Shown here: in pieces, positions 1-9,205 of the stretch | Layout of the letters: every line of letters begins with the position of its first letter | How positions within the stretch are numbered: position 1 is the stretch's first letter | NCBI RefSeq assembly: GCF_029239295.1 | Contig: NZ_JAQZBC010000002.1 | Coordinates: forward strand, 1 to 64,000 | Source of the DNA: Sphingomonas sp. | Lineage (GTDB): Bacteria > Pseudomonadota > Alphaproteobacteria > Sphingomonadales > Sphingomonadaceae | Length of the DNA stretch: 64,000 nucleotides | Reading direction: 5' to 3' | The notes under the pieces: model-generated | What the model was told of the DNA's origin: nothing | The model's input: the letters and a program-made list of their open reading frames with translations, nothing else | Databases searched by the model: none | Program-made: the position numbers and the translations under genes

Positions 1-319
1 TCAGCTAACCCCCTTTTACCGGGGCGGCCATGGCGCCTTGTTTTCGCTAACCACTCCAGCAACCCGTCCGGGCCACCGCTGCGGTGACACCCATCTAGGA
101 GGACCCAACCTACCCGTCAAACACTTTTTACAACTTTCCTACACTCACCCTCAAAAACAACGGTTTTCCGCCGGTTTTGGTCCGTCTCCGTCGCGAGTTG
201 CGGGATTTCGCCTCGGTCGAATCGTCTTGGGCCCCGGGGCGAATCTGGGCTGGCTTTGGCGAAGGCCGGCCTGGTGCTGGAGAAAAACGGCCTCGAACCA
301 TCGCGGGACGGCCGTACGG
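1..319. other. left-edge region without a recognisable gene
   Basis: This stretch lies downstream of the lacI-type gene. Short open frames exist on both strands, but they overlap one another, are rich in Arg/Pro/Gly as random high-G+C frames are, and match no family I know. No tRNA, clear terminator or repeat is visible. It may be the spacer to a gene outside the window. Confidence 0.5.
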
Positions 320-1351
320 TCAGAGTGGCGTCGTTCGTCCGGTAGATCCACGCACGAGCAGCTGATGCTCCAGCCTGACCGCCTGCTTGATCGGACGCTT
401 TTCTATGACGGCGAGCAATGCATCGGTGGCGGCGTGCGCCATGTCATAGGTCGGCTGATGGATCGTGGTGAGCTGCGGCCATGTGACCCGTGAGATCAGA
501 CTGTCGTCAAACCCGGCGACCGATACATGGCCGGGCACGTCGAGCCCCGCCTCCTTTGCGGCAACCACCACGCCCGCCGCCATGTCGTCGTTCGCAGCAA
601 AGACGGCCGTCGGGCGCTGACGATCGGCAAAGATCCGGCGCCCGGCGGCAAGCCCGGATTCGAAGGTATAATTCCCCTGCTCGATCAACCGCTCTTCGAC
701 GGTCGCCCCCGCCGCGGCCATCGCCGCGCGGAAGCTTTCCAGCCGCTGGGTATTGGATGGGTGCGCGGGATCCCCCTGCACGAAGGCGATCCGCCGGTGA
801 CCGAGCGACAGAAGATGGTCGGTCATTTCCCGCGCCGCGGCCCGATCGTCGATCCCCACGGTCGGAGAGGCATCGAGCGCGGTGGTCGGCGCGATCCGGA
901 CAAAGGGTATCCGCGCCTCGACCAGTTCGTTCACCGTATGGGGATCGTCGCCCAGCGGGGGCGCCAGCACGATCCCCTCCACCCCCGAGGTCCGCGCCAG
1001 TTGCAACAGCTTGCCTGAGACAACGCGCGCACTCTCGCATGGGAAGAGCAGCAGGCGGTACCGTTCGTCGTGTAGCCGATCCAGCGCCCCCGTCTGCAAG
1101 TCCACGACATAGTTGGGACTGGGGTTCTCGTAGAAGAGGCCGATCAGGAACGACCGGCCCCGAACCAGGCTGCGCGCCGCCATGTTGGGATGGTAATCGA
1201 GCGCGGCTGCCGCATCGAGGACGCGTTTACGCGTTTCAGGCCGGACAAACGGCTCATCGTTGAAGACGCGTGACACCGTCTTGATCGAAGTGCCGGATCG
1301 CTCCGCCACGTCGGTGATGGTCGCCCGTCCCTGCCCCCTGCCGTCAGCCAT
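320..1351 (-). CDS. LacI-family transcriptional repressor of the adjacent glucan locus
   Basis: A 343-residue LacI/GalR-type regulator. An N-terminal helix-turn-helix (about residues 10-31, ATITDVAERSGTSIKTVSRV) and hinge (about 45-65) precede a periplasmic-binding-protein-like sugar-sensing domain to the C terminus. The start at 1351 gives MADGRGQG and has an AGGGA Shine-Dalgarno just upstream; a longer open frame exists upstream but lacks family similarity. The gene is divergent from the GH3 enzyme and TonB receptor, and the intergenic region carries two palindromes of the LacI operator type. It therefore probably represses the GH3-TonB operon until a glucan-derived sugar binds. The effector cannot be read from sequence. 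Confidence 0.93.
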   Translation of the reverse strand: MADGRGQGRATITDVAERSGTSIKTVSRVFNDEPFVRPETRKRVLDAAAALDYHPNMAARSLVRGRSFLIGLFYENPSPNYVVDLQTGALDRLHDERYRLLLFPCESARVVSGKLLQLARTSGVEGIVLAPPLGDDPHTVNELVEARIPFVRIAPTTALDASPTVGIDDRAAAREMTDHLLSLGHRRIAFVQGDPAHPSNTQRLESFRAAMAAAGATVEERLIEQGNYTFESGLAAGRRIFADRQRPTAVFAANDDMAAGVVVAAKEAGLDVPGHVSVAGFDDSLISRVTWPQLTTIHQPTYDMAHAATDALLAVIEKRPIKQAVRLEHQLLVRGSTGRTTPL

Positions 1352-1544
1352 CGGATCCCTGAAACCCCATCCCCGGCCGAGGCCGTCAGTGATTATGTCT
1401 TGGCGCGCCGGCCGTATGCCGTGTCGTGCCGCCATCCGTCAGTGCCCGTGTCGCCGCGATCATGTCACGCGGGGCACCGTACCCCTTGTGCCGCCCCAGA
1501 CAAGGCATCCGCACCTGGCGGGATCGCCAGCACCGACTTCAAAA

Positions 1545-1573
1545 TTGACAACGTTGCCAAACAGCTGTTTAGA
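1545..1573 (+). promoter_or_regulatory. sigma70-type promoter of the GH3-TonB operon
   Basis: A perfect -35 hexamer TTGACA (1545-1550) is followed after 17 nt by TTTAGA (1568-1573), a weak -10 element. The -35 lies inside operator 1 and the -10 overlaps operator 2, the geometry expected for repression by a LacI-type protein. It lies about 70 nt upstream of the GH3 start. Confidence 0.5.
1546..1559. promoter_or_regulatory. LacI-type operator 1
   Basis: TGACAACGTTGCCA fits the symmetric pattern TGNCAACGTTGNCA with the central CG typical of LacI/GalR operators. It overlaps the -35 box of the GH3 promoter. Binding by the neighbouring LacI protein is inferred from position. Confidence 0.65.
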
Positions 1574-1584
1574 CAACGCTGTCA
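1571..1584. promoter_or_regulatory. LacI-type operator 2
   Basis: AGACAACGCTGTCA is a second near-palindrome with the GACA-n-CG-n-TGTC half-sites and a central CG. Its centre is 25 bp from that of operator 1. It covers the end of the proposed -10 element, so two bound repressors would occlude the promoter. Confidence 0.6.
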
Positions 1585-1644
1585 AGACGCCGTCCCGCAG
1601 ACGCCGGCAGCACGGCGTCCGGGCATCGTGGTTTTGCTGAGGGG

Positions 1645-4173
1645 ATGGACGTGCTGAAAGTGCTGGATCGCGTGGGCTATATCGCGTTGGCGGTTGCCAT
1701 GGTCGGTGCCACTGCGCACGCCCAAACCGCTCAGCCTCAGGCCGCGTCCGCAACGCCGGCAAGCACCACCGCCAATCCCGCCAGCTGGGCGACCCCTGCC
1801 CTGCCCGCGACGCGCGATGCCAAGGTCGAGAAGGTCGTCGAGGATCTGCTGCGCCGCATGTCGCTGGAGCAAAAGGTCGGCCAGGTCGTGCAGGCCGATA
1901 TCGCCAGCGTCACGCCGGAAGACGTCTATCGCTACCATCTGGGTTCGGTGCTGAATGGCGGCAATTCCAAGCCGGGCGACGGGCACCACGTGACCGCGCC
2001 GGCCTGGATCGCCGCCGCCGATGCTTTCTATGAAGCGTCGATGCGGCCGAGCGGCAAGCTGCCGCGCATTCCGGTGATCTGGGGCTCGGACGCGGTTCAC
2101 GGCCACAATAATGTCGTGGGCGCGACGCTGTTTCCGCACAACATCGGGCTGGGCGCGACGCGCAATCCCGAGCTGATGCGGCAGATCGGCGAAGTAACGG
2201 CCACGGAAATGCGTGTCACCGGCCTCGACTGGACGTTTGCGCCGACGCTGGCCGTGGTGCGCGACGATCGCTGGGGGCGCACCTATGAAGGGTTCGGCGA
2301 GGATCCCGAAATCGCCACCGCCTATGCGCGCCCGCTGATCGAGGGATTGCAGGGCAAGGTTGGCGACCCCGACTGGCTGCGGGGCGGGCACATCATCGCC
2401 ACCGCCAAACACTTCCTCGGCGATGGCGGCACCGCCGGCGGCAAGGACCAGGGCGACGCGCGTACCGACGAGGCGACGCTGCGCCGCCTGTTCGCCGCAC
2501 CATATATCCCCGCGATCGAGGCAGGTGTGCAGTCGATCATGGTCAGCTTTTCCAGCTGGAACGGCGCCAAGATGCACGGCAACCGATCGCTGCTGCGCGG
2601 CGTGATCAAGGATCGCTGGGGCTTCGACGGTTTCCTGGTCGGCGACTGGAACGGCCATGGCCAGGTCGATGGCTGCAAGCCCGACAATTGCTACCAGACG
2701 TTCACCGCCGGGCTCGACATGGCGATGGCGCCCGACAGCTGGAAGGGGCTGTGGCACAATACGCTGGCGCAGGCGAAGGACGGCCGGCTGCCCAAGACCG
2801 TCCTCGACGATGCGGTGCGCCGTATCCTGCGGGTGAAGGTACGCGCCGGATTGATGGAGGCGGGCAAGCCTTCCACCCGCCCGCTCGCCGGCAAGTATGA
2901 CCTCCTCGGCAGTGCCGAACATCGCGCCGTGGCGCGCGAGGCAGTGCGCCAGTCGCTGGTCCTGCTGAAGAACGCCGGCAGCGTCCTGCCGCTGAAGCCG
3001 GGCGCGCGCATCCTGCTGGCCGGCGACGGCGCGGACAACATGACCAAGCAGACCGGCGGCTGGACGCTGACCTGGCAGGGCACCGGCACTAACCGCGCCG
3101 ACTTCCCCAACGCGCAGACCATTGCCGAAGGCGTGCGCGAAGTGGCCAAGGGCGTCGGCGCGACCGTCGACCTCGCGGCGGACGGCAAGTTCACACAGAA
3201 GCCCGATGTTGCCGTGGTGGTGTTCGGCGAGGATCCCTATGCCGAATTCCAGGGCGATCGCGCCGACGTCGGCTTTGACGATGCGCAGGACAATCTGGCG
3301 CTGCTGAAGCGGTTGAAGGCGGCCGGCATTCCGACCGTATCGGTGTTCCTGTCGGGTCGTCCGCTATGGGTGAACCCGTACCTCAACGCCTCCGACGCCT
3401 TTGTCGCGGCGTGGCTGCCGGGCAGCGAGGGCGGCGGCGTGGCAGACGTACTGTTCGGCAAGGCCGATTTCCGCGGCAAGCTGCCGTACAGCTGGCCGCG
3501 CACGTCAGATCAGACTGCGGTCAACGTTGGCGACACCGACTATAATCCGCTGTTCCCTTATGGCTTTGGCCTGACGCTGAAGGACCGCGGCGACCTGGCG
3601 CCGCTGCCCGAACAGCGCGCGACGCTGGCCAGCGGCGACCGCACGATCCTGTTCGATGCCGGGCGGCCAGGCGCCGGCCGGCGGCTGTTGATCGGCGCGC
3701 CGGGCGAGTTGTCCCCCAATCCGGGGCCCGACCTCATCACCGCACGCGGCGCCGACCGCCGCGCGCAGGAAGACAGCGTCCGCCTGACCTGGACCGGTCG
3801 CGGCAAGGCCGTGGCAGCGTTCGTCGACAGCGCGCCGGTGGATCTGATGCGCGAGACCAATGGTGCGCTCGCCGTCCAGATCGATCTCAAGGTGGATGGC
3901 GCGCCCAGCCGCACGGTGACCGCGGGCGTCGCATGCGGTGCGACCTGCACCGGCGACGTGCCGATCACGGACGCGCTGCGTGCCGCGAAACCCGGCGCGT
4001 GGACCACCATCACCGTTCCGCTTTCCTGCTTCGCCAAGGCCGGTGCCGACATGCGCCAGGTCACGGCACCGCTTTCTCTGACCACGGACGGCACGCTCGA
4101 CCTGACGATTTCTCGCGCGCGGCTCGTGCAGGCGAACGGCGCGGGCACCGCATGCCCGAACAACAACCAATAA
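1645..4173 (+). CDS. GH3 family exo-1,3/1,4-beta-glucanase (ExoP-like), secreted
   Basis: An 842-residue glycoside hydrolase family 3 enzyme. An N-terminal signal peptide (about 1-27, ending AHA) is followed by the (beta/alpha)8 domain, the alpha/beta sandwich domain and a C-terminal extension (about 660-842) like the carbohydrate-binding domain of marine ExoP enzymes. The nucleophile is Asp334 in FLVGDWNG and the likely acid/base is Glu529 in VVFGEDPYAE, the arrangement of barley-ExoI-type glucan exohydrolases. Such enzymes release glucose from beta-1,3/1,4-glucans. It lies 29 bp before the TonB receptor and behind a LacI-controlled promoter, so the pair probably forms one operon. The cellular site is probably periplasm or outer membrane. 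Confidence 0.93.
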   Translation: MDVLKVLDRVGYIALAVAMVGATAHAQTAQPQAASATPASTTANPASWATPALPATRDAKVEKVVEDLLRRMSLEQKVGQVVQADIASVTPEDVYRYHLGSVLNGGNSKPGDGHHVTAPAWIAAADAFYEASMRPSGKLPRIPVIWGSDAVHGHNNVVGATLFPHNIGLGATRNPELMRQIGEVTATEMRVTGLDWTFAPTLAVVRDDRWGRTYEGFGEDPEIATAYARPLIEGLQGKVGDPDWLRGGHIIATAKHFLGDGGTAGGKDQGDARTDEATLRRLFAAPYIPAIEAGVQSIMVSFSSWNGAKMHGNRSLLRGVIKDRWGFDGFLVGDWNGHGQVDGCKPDNCYQTFTAGLDMAMAPDSWKGLWHNTLAQAKDGRLPKTVLDDAVRRILRVKVRAGLMEAGKPSTRPLAGKYDLLGSAEHRAVAREAVRQSLVLLKNAGSVLPLKPGARILLAGDGADNMTKQTGGWTLTWQGTGTNRADFPNAQTIAEGVREVAKGVGATVDLAADGKFTQKPDVAVVVFGEDPYAEFQGDRADVGFDDAQDNLALLKRLKAAGIPTVSVFLSGRPLWVNPYLNASDAFVAAWLPGSEGGGVADVLFGKADFRGKLPYSWPRTSDQTAVNVGDTDYNPLFPYGFGLTLKDRGDLAPLPEQRATLASGDRTILFDAGRPGAGRRLLIGAPGELSPNPGPDLITARGADRRAQEDSVRLTWTGRGKAVAAFVDSAPVDLMRETNGALAVQIDLKVDGAPSRTVTAGVACGATCTGDVPITDALRAAKPGAWTTITVPLSCFAKAGADMRQVTAPLSLTTDGTLDLTISRARLVQANGAGTACPNNNQ

Positions 4174-4202
4174 TAAAAAACAAAACGTCTCAGGGAGTTA
4201 CC

Positions 4203-6842
4203 ATGACAAAGAACAAGTATTTGCCATTGGCTGCGCTTCTTCTGTCCGGCACCGCAATGCCGGCCGTCGCGCAGGTGATCGAAACCCCGCAGCAGGACCA
4301 GTCGACCAGTCCGACCTCGCCGCTGGCAATCGAGCAGGGCAGCGACGACATCGTCGTTACCGCCAACCGTCGCGAACAGAATCTGCAGGACGTGTCTGGC
4401 GTGGTGCAGGCGCTCAGTGCCGATGACCTGCGCAAGAGCGGTATTACCGACGTCCGCAACCTGGGCGTGGCCGTGCCGGGGCTCAACATTGCCAACCAGG
4501 AAGGCAATATCGAGATCTTCATTCGCGGCGTCGGCTCGTCGAACAACACCGAGCTGGGCGATCCGGGCGCCGCACCGCACCTCAACGGCTCCTATATCCC
4601 GCGTCCGCGCGGCCTGGGCCTGATGTTCTACGATCTGGAACGGGTCGAAGTGAACAAGGGGCCGCAGGGCACGCTTTATGGCCGCAACGCGCTGGCCGGC
4701 ACGCTCAACATCATCACTGCCAAGCCGCAGTTCGACCGCGTCAGCGGCTATGCCCAGGCCGAATATGGCAATCGCGACAGCTATGCCGCCGAAGGCGCGC
4801 TGAACGTCCCGCTGGGCGACAATTTCGCCGCGCGTGTCGCCGGCTATTATGTGAACAAGGACTATGGCTTCAAGAACGCCTCGCCCGATCCGCAGGCGAG
4901 CCGCCTGAAGCCGGCCGGCCTTGAGGAAAATTACGCTGGCCGTCTGTCGCTACGCTGGGAGCCGACCGACCGCCTCTCCTTCTCGGTGATCGGCGATTAC
5001 GGCAAGGAAACCGGCACCGGCTATCCGGGCGCGAACATCTTCGCCGCGGTCCAGGCGACCGGGCTGCGCGCCGAGCAGCTCGACCTGCGCAAGGTCGTCT
5101 ATCGCGGCCAGCAGGGCGACATGGAGAACGAGCTCTGGGGCGTCCAGGGCAAGATCGGCTATCGCTTCGACACCTTCTCGGTCGAGGCGACCGGCAGCTA
5201 TCGCTCGGTTGATTTCATGCAGGTCAATGCCAGCAGCGAGAGCATCGCGTGGAACGGCCGCGATTATTCGACGGTGCAGTTCGACAATTTCTCCAACAAC
5301 TTCTGGCAGACCCGTTCGCAGAGCCAGGTCTATGAACTGCGCGCCAGCGCCGATTCCGATCAGGCGCTGCGCTGGAACCTGGGCGGCTTCTACTTCAAGG
5401 AGAAGCAGCAGGTCGGTTACATGGCCGTCGCCGATCGCGGTTACTGCTGCTATTCGGGCACCGAATTCACGATGCCGGACGTCGACGGCGAAAGCTTCGC
5501 CTTCTTCGCCGACGGCACCTATGACATTACCGATCGCCTGCGCGTGATCGGCGGCATCCGCTACACCGACGAAAAGAAGTCGCGGTACGGCATCGGCGGC
5601 AATTGGGCGCTGACGCTGGGCGGCGCGGACGACGCATGCTGCGTCAGCACGCGTCTGGGCACCGAGGGCTTCAGCCCCGCGCTGCTCGACCGGCCGAACT
5701 TCAACGTTTCCGGCCTCACCACGCCGCAGCAATATGCGCAGTTCCTGATCGAGGGGATCAAGACGCCGGGCGCGCGCGACACGCTGATCCAGCAGATCGG
5801 CTCGATCGCCAATGGCACCAACCCGAACGGCACCTGCTTCACCCGGCCGGACATCGACAATGGCTTCGTCACCTGCCCGACGGGTACCAACGGTGGGTTC
5901 AGCTATGCCAATCTGACTATCCCGGGGCAGCAGCGCGGCTCGGCGAAGTTCAACTTCGTCGATTATCGCGTCGGGCTGGAATATGACGTCACGTCGGACA
6001 ACATGCTCTACGCCAAGGTGTCGACCGGCCATAAGTCGGGCGGGTTCAACGACACGTTCCAGACATCGCCGATTCCCGAAACGTTCAAGCCGGAAAACCT
6101 GACGGTGTTCGAGGCCGGTTCGCGCAACAGCTTCAGCCTCTTCGGCCGCCGTGCGTATCTGAACCTGACCGGCTTCTATTATGACTATCAGGACCAGGTG
6201 TTCCAGGACCTGACCTGCATCAACCTTGATCAGACGCAGACCCCGCCGGTCTGCAACGGTTACTCGCTGGTGAACCGCAACATCGGTGCCTCGCGCATCT
6301 ATGGTCTGGAGGCCGAGGCGCGCTTCAACCTGCCGGGCAACTTCTCGCTCGACACCAATGTCGCGTTCCTGGACACCAAGATCACGCGCGGCACGGTGGC
6401 CGACGCGCGCGGGCAGAACAACGAGACGGGCGAATCGCCGCTCATCGACCTGACGGGCAACCGTCTGCCGCTGGCGTCGAAGTTCAACGTCAGCGTGAAG
6501 CTGGCACAGTGGTTCAACATCGGGGCCGGCCGCTTCGACTGGCAGGCGCTGCTGAACTATCGTTCGTCCTACTTCCTGTCGCAGTTCAACGAGCGGGACA
6601 TCGTCTTCCTCGATGGCGAGCGCCAGAACGCGTTGCAGGCGGGCTTCCCGGATCGCCAGGCCGGCTACACCACGCTGAACCTGGGTGTCGGCTACACGCT
6701 GGGCAATTACCGGCTTGAGGCTTGGGCGACGAACTTCACCGACCAGCAGGCCTCGACCAAGGCGCTGGTGGGCTCCGCGCTCAACATCCGCTTCCTGAAC
6801 GACGCGCAGAGCTACGGCGTTCGGGCGCGCGTGAACTTCTGA
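4203..6842 (+). CDS. TonB-dependent outer-membrane receptor for oligosaccharide
   Basis: An 879-residue outer-membrane receptor. A signal peptide ends near residue 23 (AVA-Q). A TonB-box-like segment (DDIVVTANRREQNLQDV, about 47-63) leads into the plug domain, then a long beta-barrel ending in the terminal aromatic signature VRARVNF. The start has a GGGAG Shine-Dalgarno 6 nt upstream; the reading frame is open further upstream but overlaps the GH3 gene. Co-transcription with the GH3 glucanase indicates uptake of a glucan oligomer rather than iron-siderophore, as is common in Sphingomonas and Caulobacter. The exact ligand is inferred. Confidence 0.93.
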   Translation: MTKNKYLPLAALLLSGTAMPAVAQVIETPQQDQSTSPTSPLAIEQGSDDIVVTANRREQNLQDVSGVVQALSADDLRKSGITDVRNLGVAVPGLNIANQEGNIEIFIRGVGSSNNTELGDPGAAPHLNGSYIPRPRGLGLMFYDLERVEVNKGPQGTLYGRNALAGTLNIITAKPQFDRVSGYAQAEYGNRDSYAAEGALNVPLGDNFAARVAGYYVNKDYGFKNASPDPQASRLKPAGLEENYAGRLSLRWEPTDRLSFSVIGDYGKETGTGYPGANIFAAVQATGLRAEQLDLRKVVYRGQQGDMENELWGVQGKIGYRFDTFSVEATGSYRSVDFMQVNASSESIAWNGRDYSTVQFDNFSNNFWQTRSQSQVYELRASADSDQALRWNLGGFYFKEKQQVGYMAVADRGYCCYSGTEFTMPDVDGESFAFFADGTYDITDRLRVIGGIRYTDEKKSRYGIGGNWALTLGGADDACCVSTRLGTEGFSPALLDRPNFNVSGLTTPQQYAQFLIEGIKTPGARDTLIQQIGSIANGTNPNGTCFTRPDIDNGFVTCPTGTNGGFSYANLTIPGQQRGSAKFNFVDYRVGLEYDVTSDNMLYAKVSTGHKSGGFNDTFQTSPIPETFKPENLTVFEAGSRNSFSLFGRRAYLNLTGFYYDYQDQVFQDLTCINLDQTQTPPVCNGYSLVNRNIGASRIYGLEAEARFNLPGNFSLDTNVAFLDTKITRGTVADARGQNNETGESPLIDLTGNRLPLASKFNVSVKLAQWFNIGAGRFDWQALLNYRSSYFLSQFNERDIVFLDGERQNALQAGFPDRQAGYTTLNLGVGYTLGNYRLEAWATNFTDQQASTKALVGSALNIRFLNDAQSYGVRARVNF

Positions 6843-6855
6843 TCCGCCACTGTTC

Positions 6856-6887
6856 GCAGGCGCTGCCCCCGCAAGGGCGGCGTCTGC
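6856..6887 (+). terminator. possible terminator hairpin after the TonB receptor gene
   Basis: A 13-bp stem (6856-6868 with 6875-6887, two G-U pairs) with a 6-nt loop lies 13 nt after the stop codon. No U-run follows directly, so intrinsic termination is uncertain. Confidence 0.4.
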
Positions 6888-6937
6888 GGATACCGATGGT
6901 CAGAAGCGCAACCGTTTTTCCCACCTTCCCAAACCTG

Positions 6938-6973
6938 AAAGGCGTGCTGCTCGTCCCCCGAGCGGCGCGCCTT
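6938..6973 (-). terminator. possible terminator hairpin at the end of the export operon
   Basis: Read on the minus strand, AAGGCG...CGCCTTT brackets an inner GCTCG/CGAGC stem with a 5-nt loop. It has two mismatches and only three trailing U. It begins within the stop codon of the last permease gene, a usual place for a short terminator. Confidence 0.4.
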
Positions 6974-8081
6974 ATTGTTTGGCGGCCGCTGCCCTGTTCA
7001 GCCGTCGCACCCGCCACAGAAACGCCGCGGCATAGCAAACGGCCAGCCCGGCCATCACGCAGAACGGCCCCCACGCCTCTGCCAGAGTGGCACCCATTTG
7101 ATTGAAGCGGATGAAGAGGTGCGTTGCGGGGGTCGCCGGGGACAGCCATGCCGCGGTCGCGAGCCATTGCGGCATCGCGTAGAGCGGCCAGGCGAAGCCC
7201 CCCAGGAACAGCAGCGGCAGCGACGTGGGAAGGAGCACCTTCAGCGCATCGTCACCGGTGCGGAACAGGCTGCCGAGCAGCATGCCGAGGCTCGCGACGC
7301 CAACGGCGAACAGCGGGATCGCGAGGAGCAGCCCCGGCATGTTGCCGCCGCGCGGCACACCCTGCACCCAATAGACGAAGCCAAAGTAGAAGCCCGACGC
7401 CAGCGTCCCGATGATGGCGGCGGCCACCAGCATGCCCAACGCCTCCGCCCGCCGCATCAGCGTCCAGCCGCGTTGGCGGCGATCCGCCACCAACCGCGCC
7501 GACGCCGCGAGCAACGTCTGTTGCAGGATGATGTTGGCGACCGCCGGAAAGACATAGTCACGGTAGCCGCCGGTGGTGAAGATCGGCTGCACCAGCACCT
7601 CGGGCGCGCGCTGCCGCGCGATTGCCGGCACCGCGTCGGCCAGCTCGTTCACGGTATCGAGCGCCACCTCGGCCAGAGTCTCCCCGATCGCTTCTGCCCG
7701 CACGAAATAGGCGCCGTTCAGCCACAGTGCGATGCCGGTCCCGCCGCCGCGGGAGAGGACGCGCTGTTGCAGGTGCGGGGCGAGGTACAAGACGCCGTCC
7801 GCCTGGCGCGCGCGGACCAGCTCTCGCGCCTCGCCGAGATTGCCCGTCTCCACCACGACAAAGACGGCCCGGGTATCCGACAGGTGACGCACCAGAGCGC
7901 GCGACAGCGGCGAGCGATCCGCATCCACCACCACCAGCGCGATGTCGGTCGCGGTCTGCTGCTGATAGGGCGTGGGGTAATAAAAGGCGTAGAACAGCAC
8001 GGAGACGATCGCGAGCATCAGCAACTCGCGCGTGCGCAGGATGCGCAGCAGCGTTTGTTCGATCGCGCCGATGAAGCTCAT
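6972..8081 (-). CDS. ABC-2 type transporter permease, second of the pair
   Basis: A 369-residue inner-membrane permease of the ABC-2 / YhhJ type. One N-terminal transmembrane helix (about 20-38) is followed by a large periplasmic domain and a cluster of about five C-terminal helices (about 175-360). Its start overlaps the stop of the preceding permease by 4 nt. The set TolC, HlyD, permease, permease suggests a tripartite export pump for a drug, lipid or polysaccharide fragment. No ATP-binding subunit is encoded in the operon, so the energy source or partner is unresolved. Confidence 0.85.
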   Translation of the reverse strand: MSFIGAIEQTLLRILRTRELLMLAIVSVLFYAFYYPTPYQQQTATDIALVVVDADRSPLSRALVRHLSDTRAVFVVVETGNLGEARELVRARQADGVLYLAPHLQQRVLSRGGGTGIALWLNGAYFVRAEAIGETLAEVALDTVNELADAVPAIARQRAPEVLVQPIFTTGGYRDYVFPAVANIILQQTLLAASARLVADRRQRGWTLMRRAEALGMLVAAAIIGTLASGFYFGFVYWVQGVPRGGNMPGLLLAIPLFAVGVASLGMLLGSLFRTGDDALKVLLPTSLPLLFLGGFAWPLYAMPQWLATAAWLSPATPATHLFIRFNQMGATLAEAWGPFCVMAGLAVCYAAAFLWRVRRLNRAAAAKQ

Positions 8082-9205
8082 GCCGGGCGTTTCGATCGCA
8101 GGACCAGCACCATGCCGATCGTGCCGCCGATCAGCGGATAGAGCAGCAGCGCGATCATCGGCGTCAGATCCGCGCGCGCGGTGACACCGATCAACTGGTC
8201 CATCTGCAGCATGATGAAATGGGTGAGCGGCAACACCTTGCTCCAGTCCTGCGCGAACCAGAGCCCGCCGCTAAGCGGCAGCGTCGCGCCGGAATAGGCG
8301 AGCGCCGAGCCGGCGACGATGACCGCCCCGGAAAAGGAGGTGCCGACTTCCTTCGTCACCGCGATGAACAGCAGGCCGATTGCTGCGGTCGCGATGAACA
8401 ACAGCACGAAGCCGACCACGATCAGCGCCACGCTCCCTTCTGGGCGATAGCCGCGCGCCAGCGTCATCCATAGCAGCCAGGCGATGGCCCAGAGGATGCC
8501 GGCCACGACATGAACCGCCAGCCGTCCCGACAGCGCGGCCACCGGTGCCCGCGTGTCGCGGACGTACGCGCCGAACGATTTGTCACGCATCAGCAGGCCG
8601 AGCGAGCCGATGCACGAAATGGCGATCACCAGATGCAGGATGCTCGGCCCGATCAACATGCCCAGGAACCATTCGAGGCTGAGCGTCGGATTGCCGAGCA
8701 GCGTGATCTGGATCGTCGGCAAGGTACGCTGGGCGACCGATGCCCCCGTGACCCCCAGGTTGCGCGGCGCTTGGGATAGCAAGGTCGCCGTGGTGACGAG
8801 CCGCAGATAGGTGGAGGCGACCGAGCCGGTCGACAGGAATACCGCCTCGTAGAACACGGTAATCGGCGGGTCGGTCGACGACCGCGTGCCGACGCCTTTC
8901 GGGATGACCATATAGGCGACGGCCTGTTCGCGCCGGACCATGGCCAGTGCCTCGGCCCGCTGCGGCGTCTGCGCGACTACTTCCAGATAGGGCGTGGCAT
9001 CGATGTTGCGCGTGATGGTGCGGGCGAGTGGCCCGCCGTCCTGATCGACGATGACGACCGGCAGATTGGTCAGCGTACCGCCCCACATCATCGCCGCCAT
9101 CGATCCCAGCATGGCGAGCGGGAACAGCGTCAACAGGAGAAGATCGACCGGTGTGCGGGCGATCCGCGCGGCTTCCTGCCTGAAGGACGCCGCGAAGACG
9201 CTCAT
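8078..9205 (-). CDS. ABC-2 type transporter permease, first of the pair
   Basis: A 375-residue paralogue of the downstream permease with the same layout: one N-terminal helix (about 22-42), a periplasmic domain (about 45-170) and a C-terminal multi-helix membrane domain. It overlaps the HlyD gene by 4 nt upstream and the other permease by 4 nt downstream, so the two probably form a heterodimer. In YhiI-RbbA-YhhJ or YbhGFSR systems such permeases pair with an ATPase (RbbA, YbhF); none is seen within 5 kb here. Confidence 0.85.
   Translation of the reverse strand: MSVFAASFRQEAARIARTPVDLLLLTLFPLAMLGSMAAMMWGGTLTNLPVVIVDQDGGPLARTITRNIDATPYLEVVAQTPQRAEALAMVRREQAVAYMVIPKGVGTRSSTDPPITVFYEAVFLSTGSVASTYLRLVTTATLLSQAPRNLGVTGASVAQRTLPTIQITLLGNPTLSLEWFLGMLIGPSILHLVIAISCIGSLGLLMRDKSFGAYVRDTRAPVAALSGRLAVHVVAGILWAIAWLLWMTLARGYRPEGSVALIVVGFVLLFIATAAIGLLFIAVTKEVGTSFSGAVIVAGSALAYSGATLPLSGGLWFAQDWSKVLPLTHFIMLQMDQLIGVTARADLTPMIALLLYPLIGGTIGMVLVLRSKRPA

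Noticed and set aside
3933..4202. N-terminal extension of the TonB receptor frame into the GH3 gene
   Set aside because: The signal peptide and GGGAG Shine-Dalgarno fix the start at 4203.
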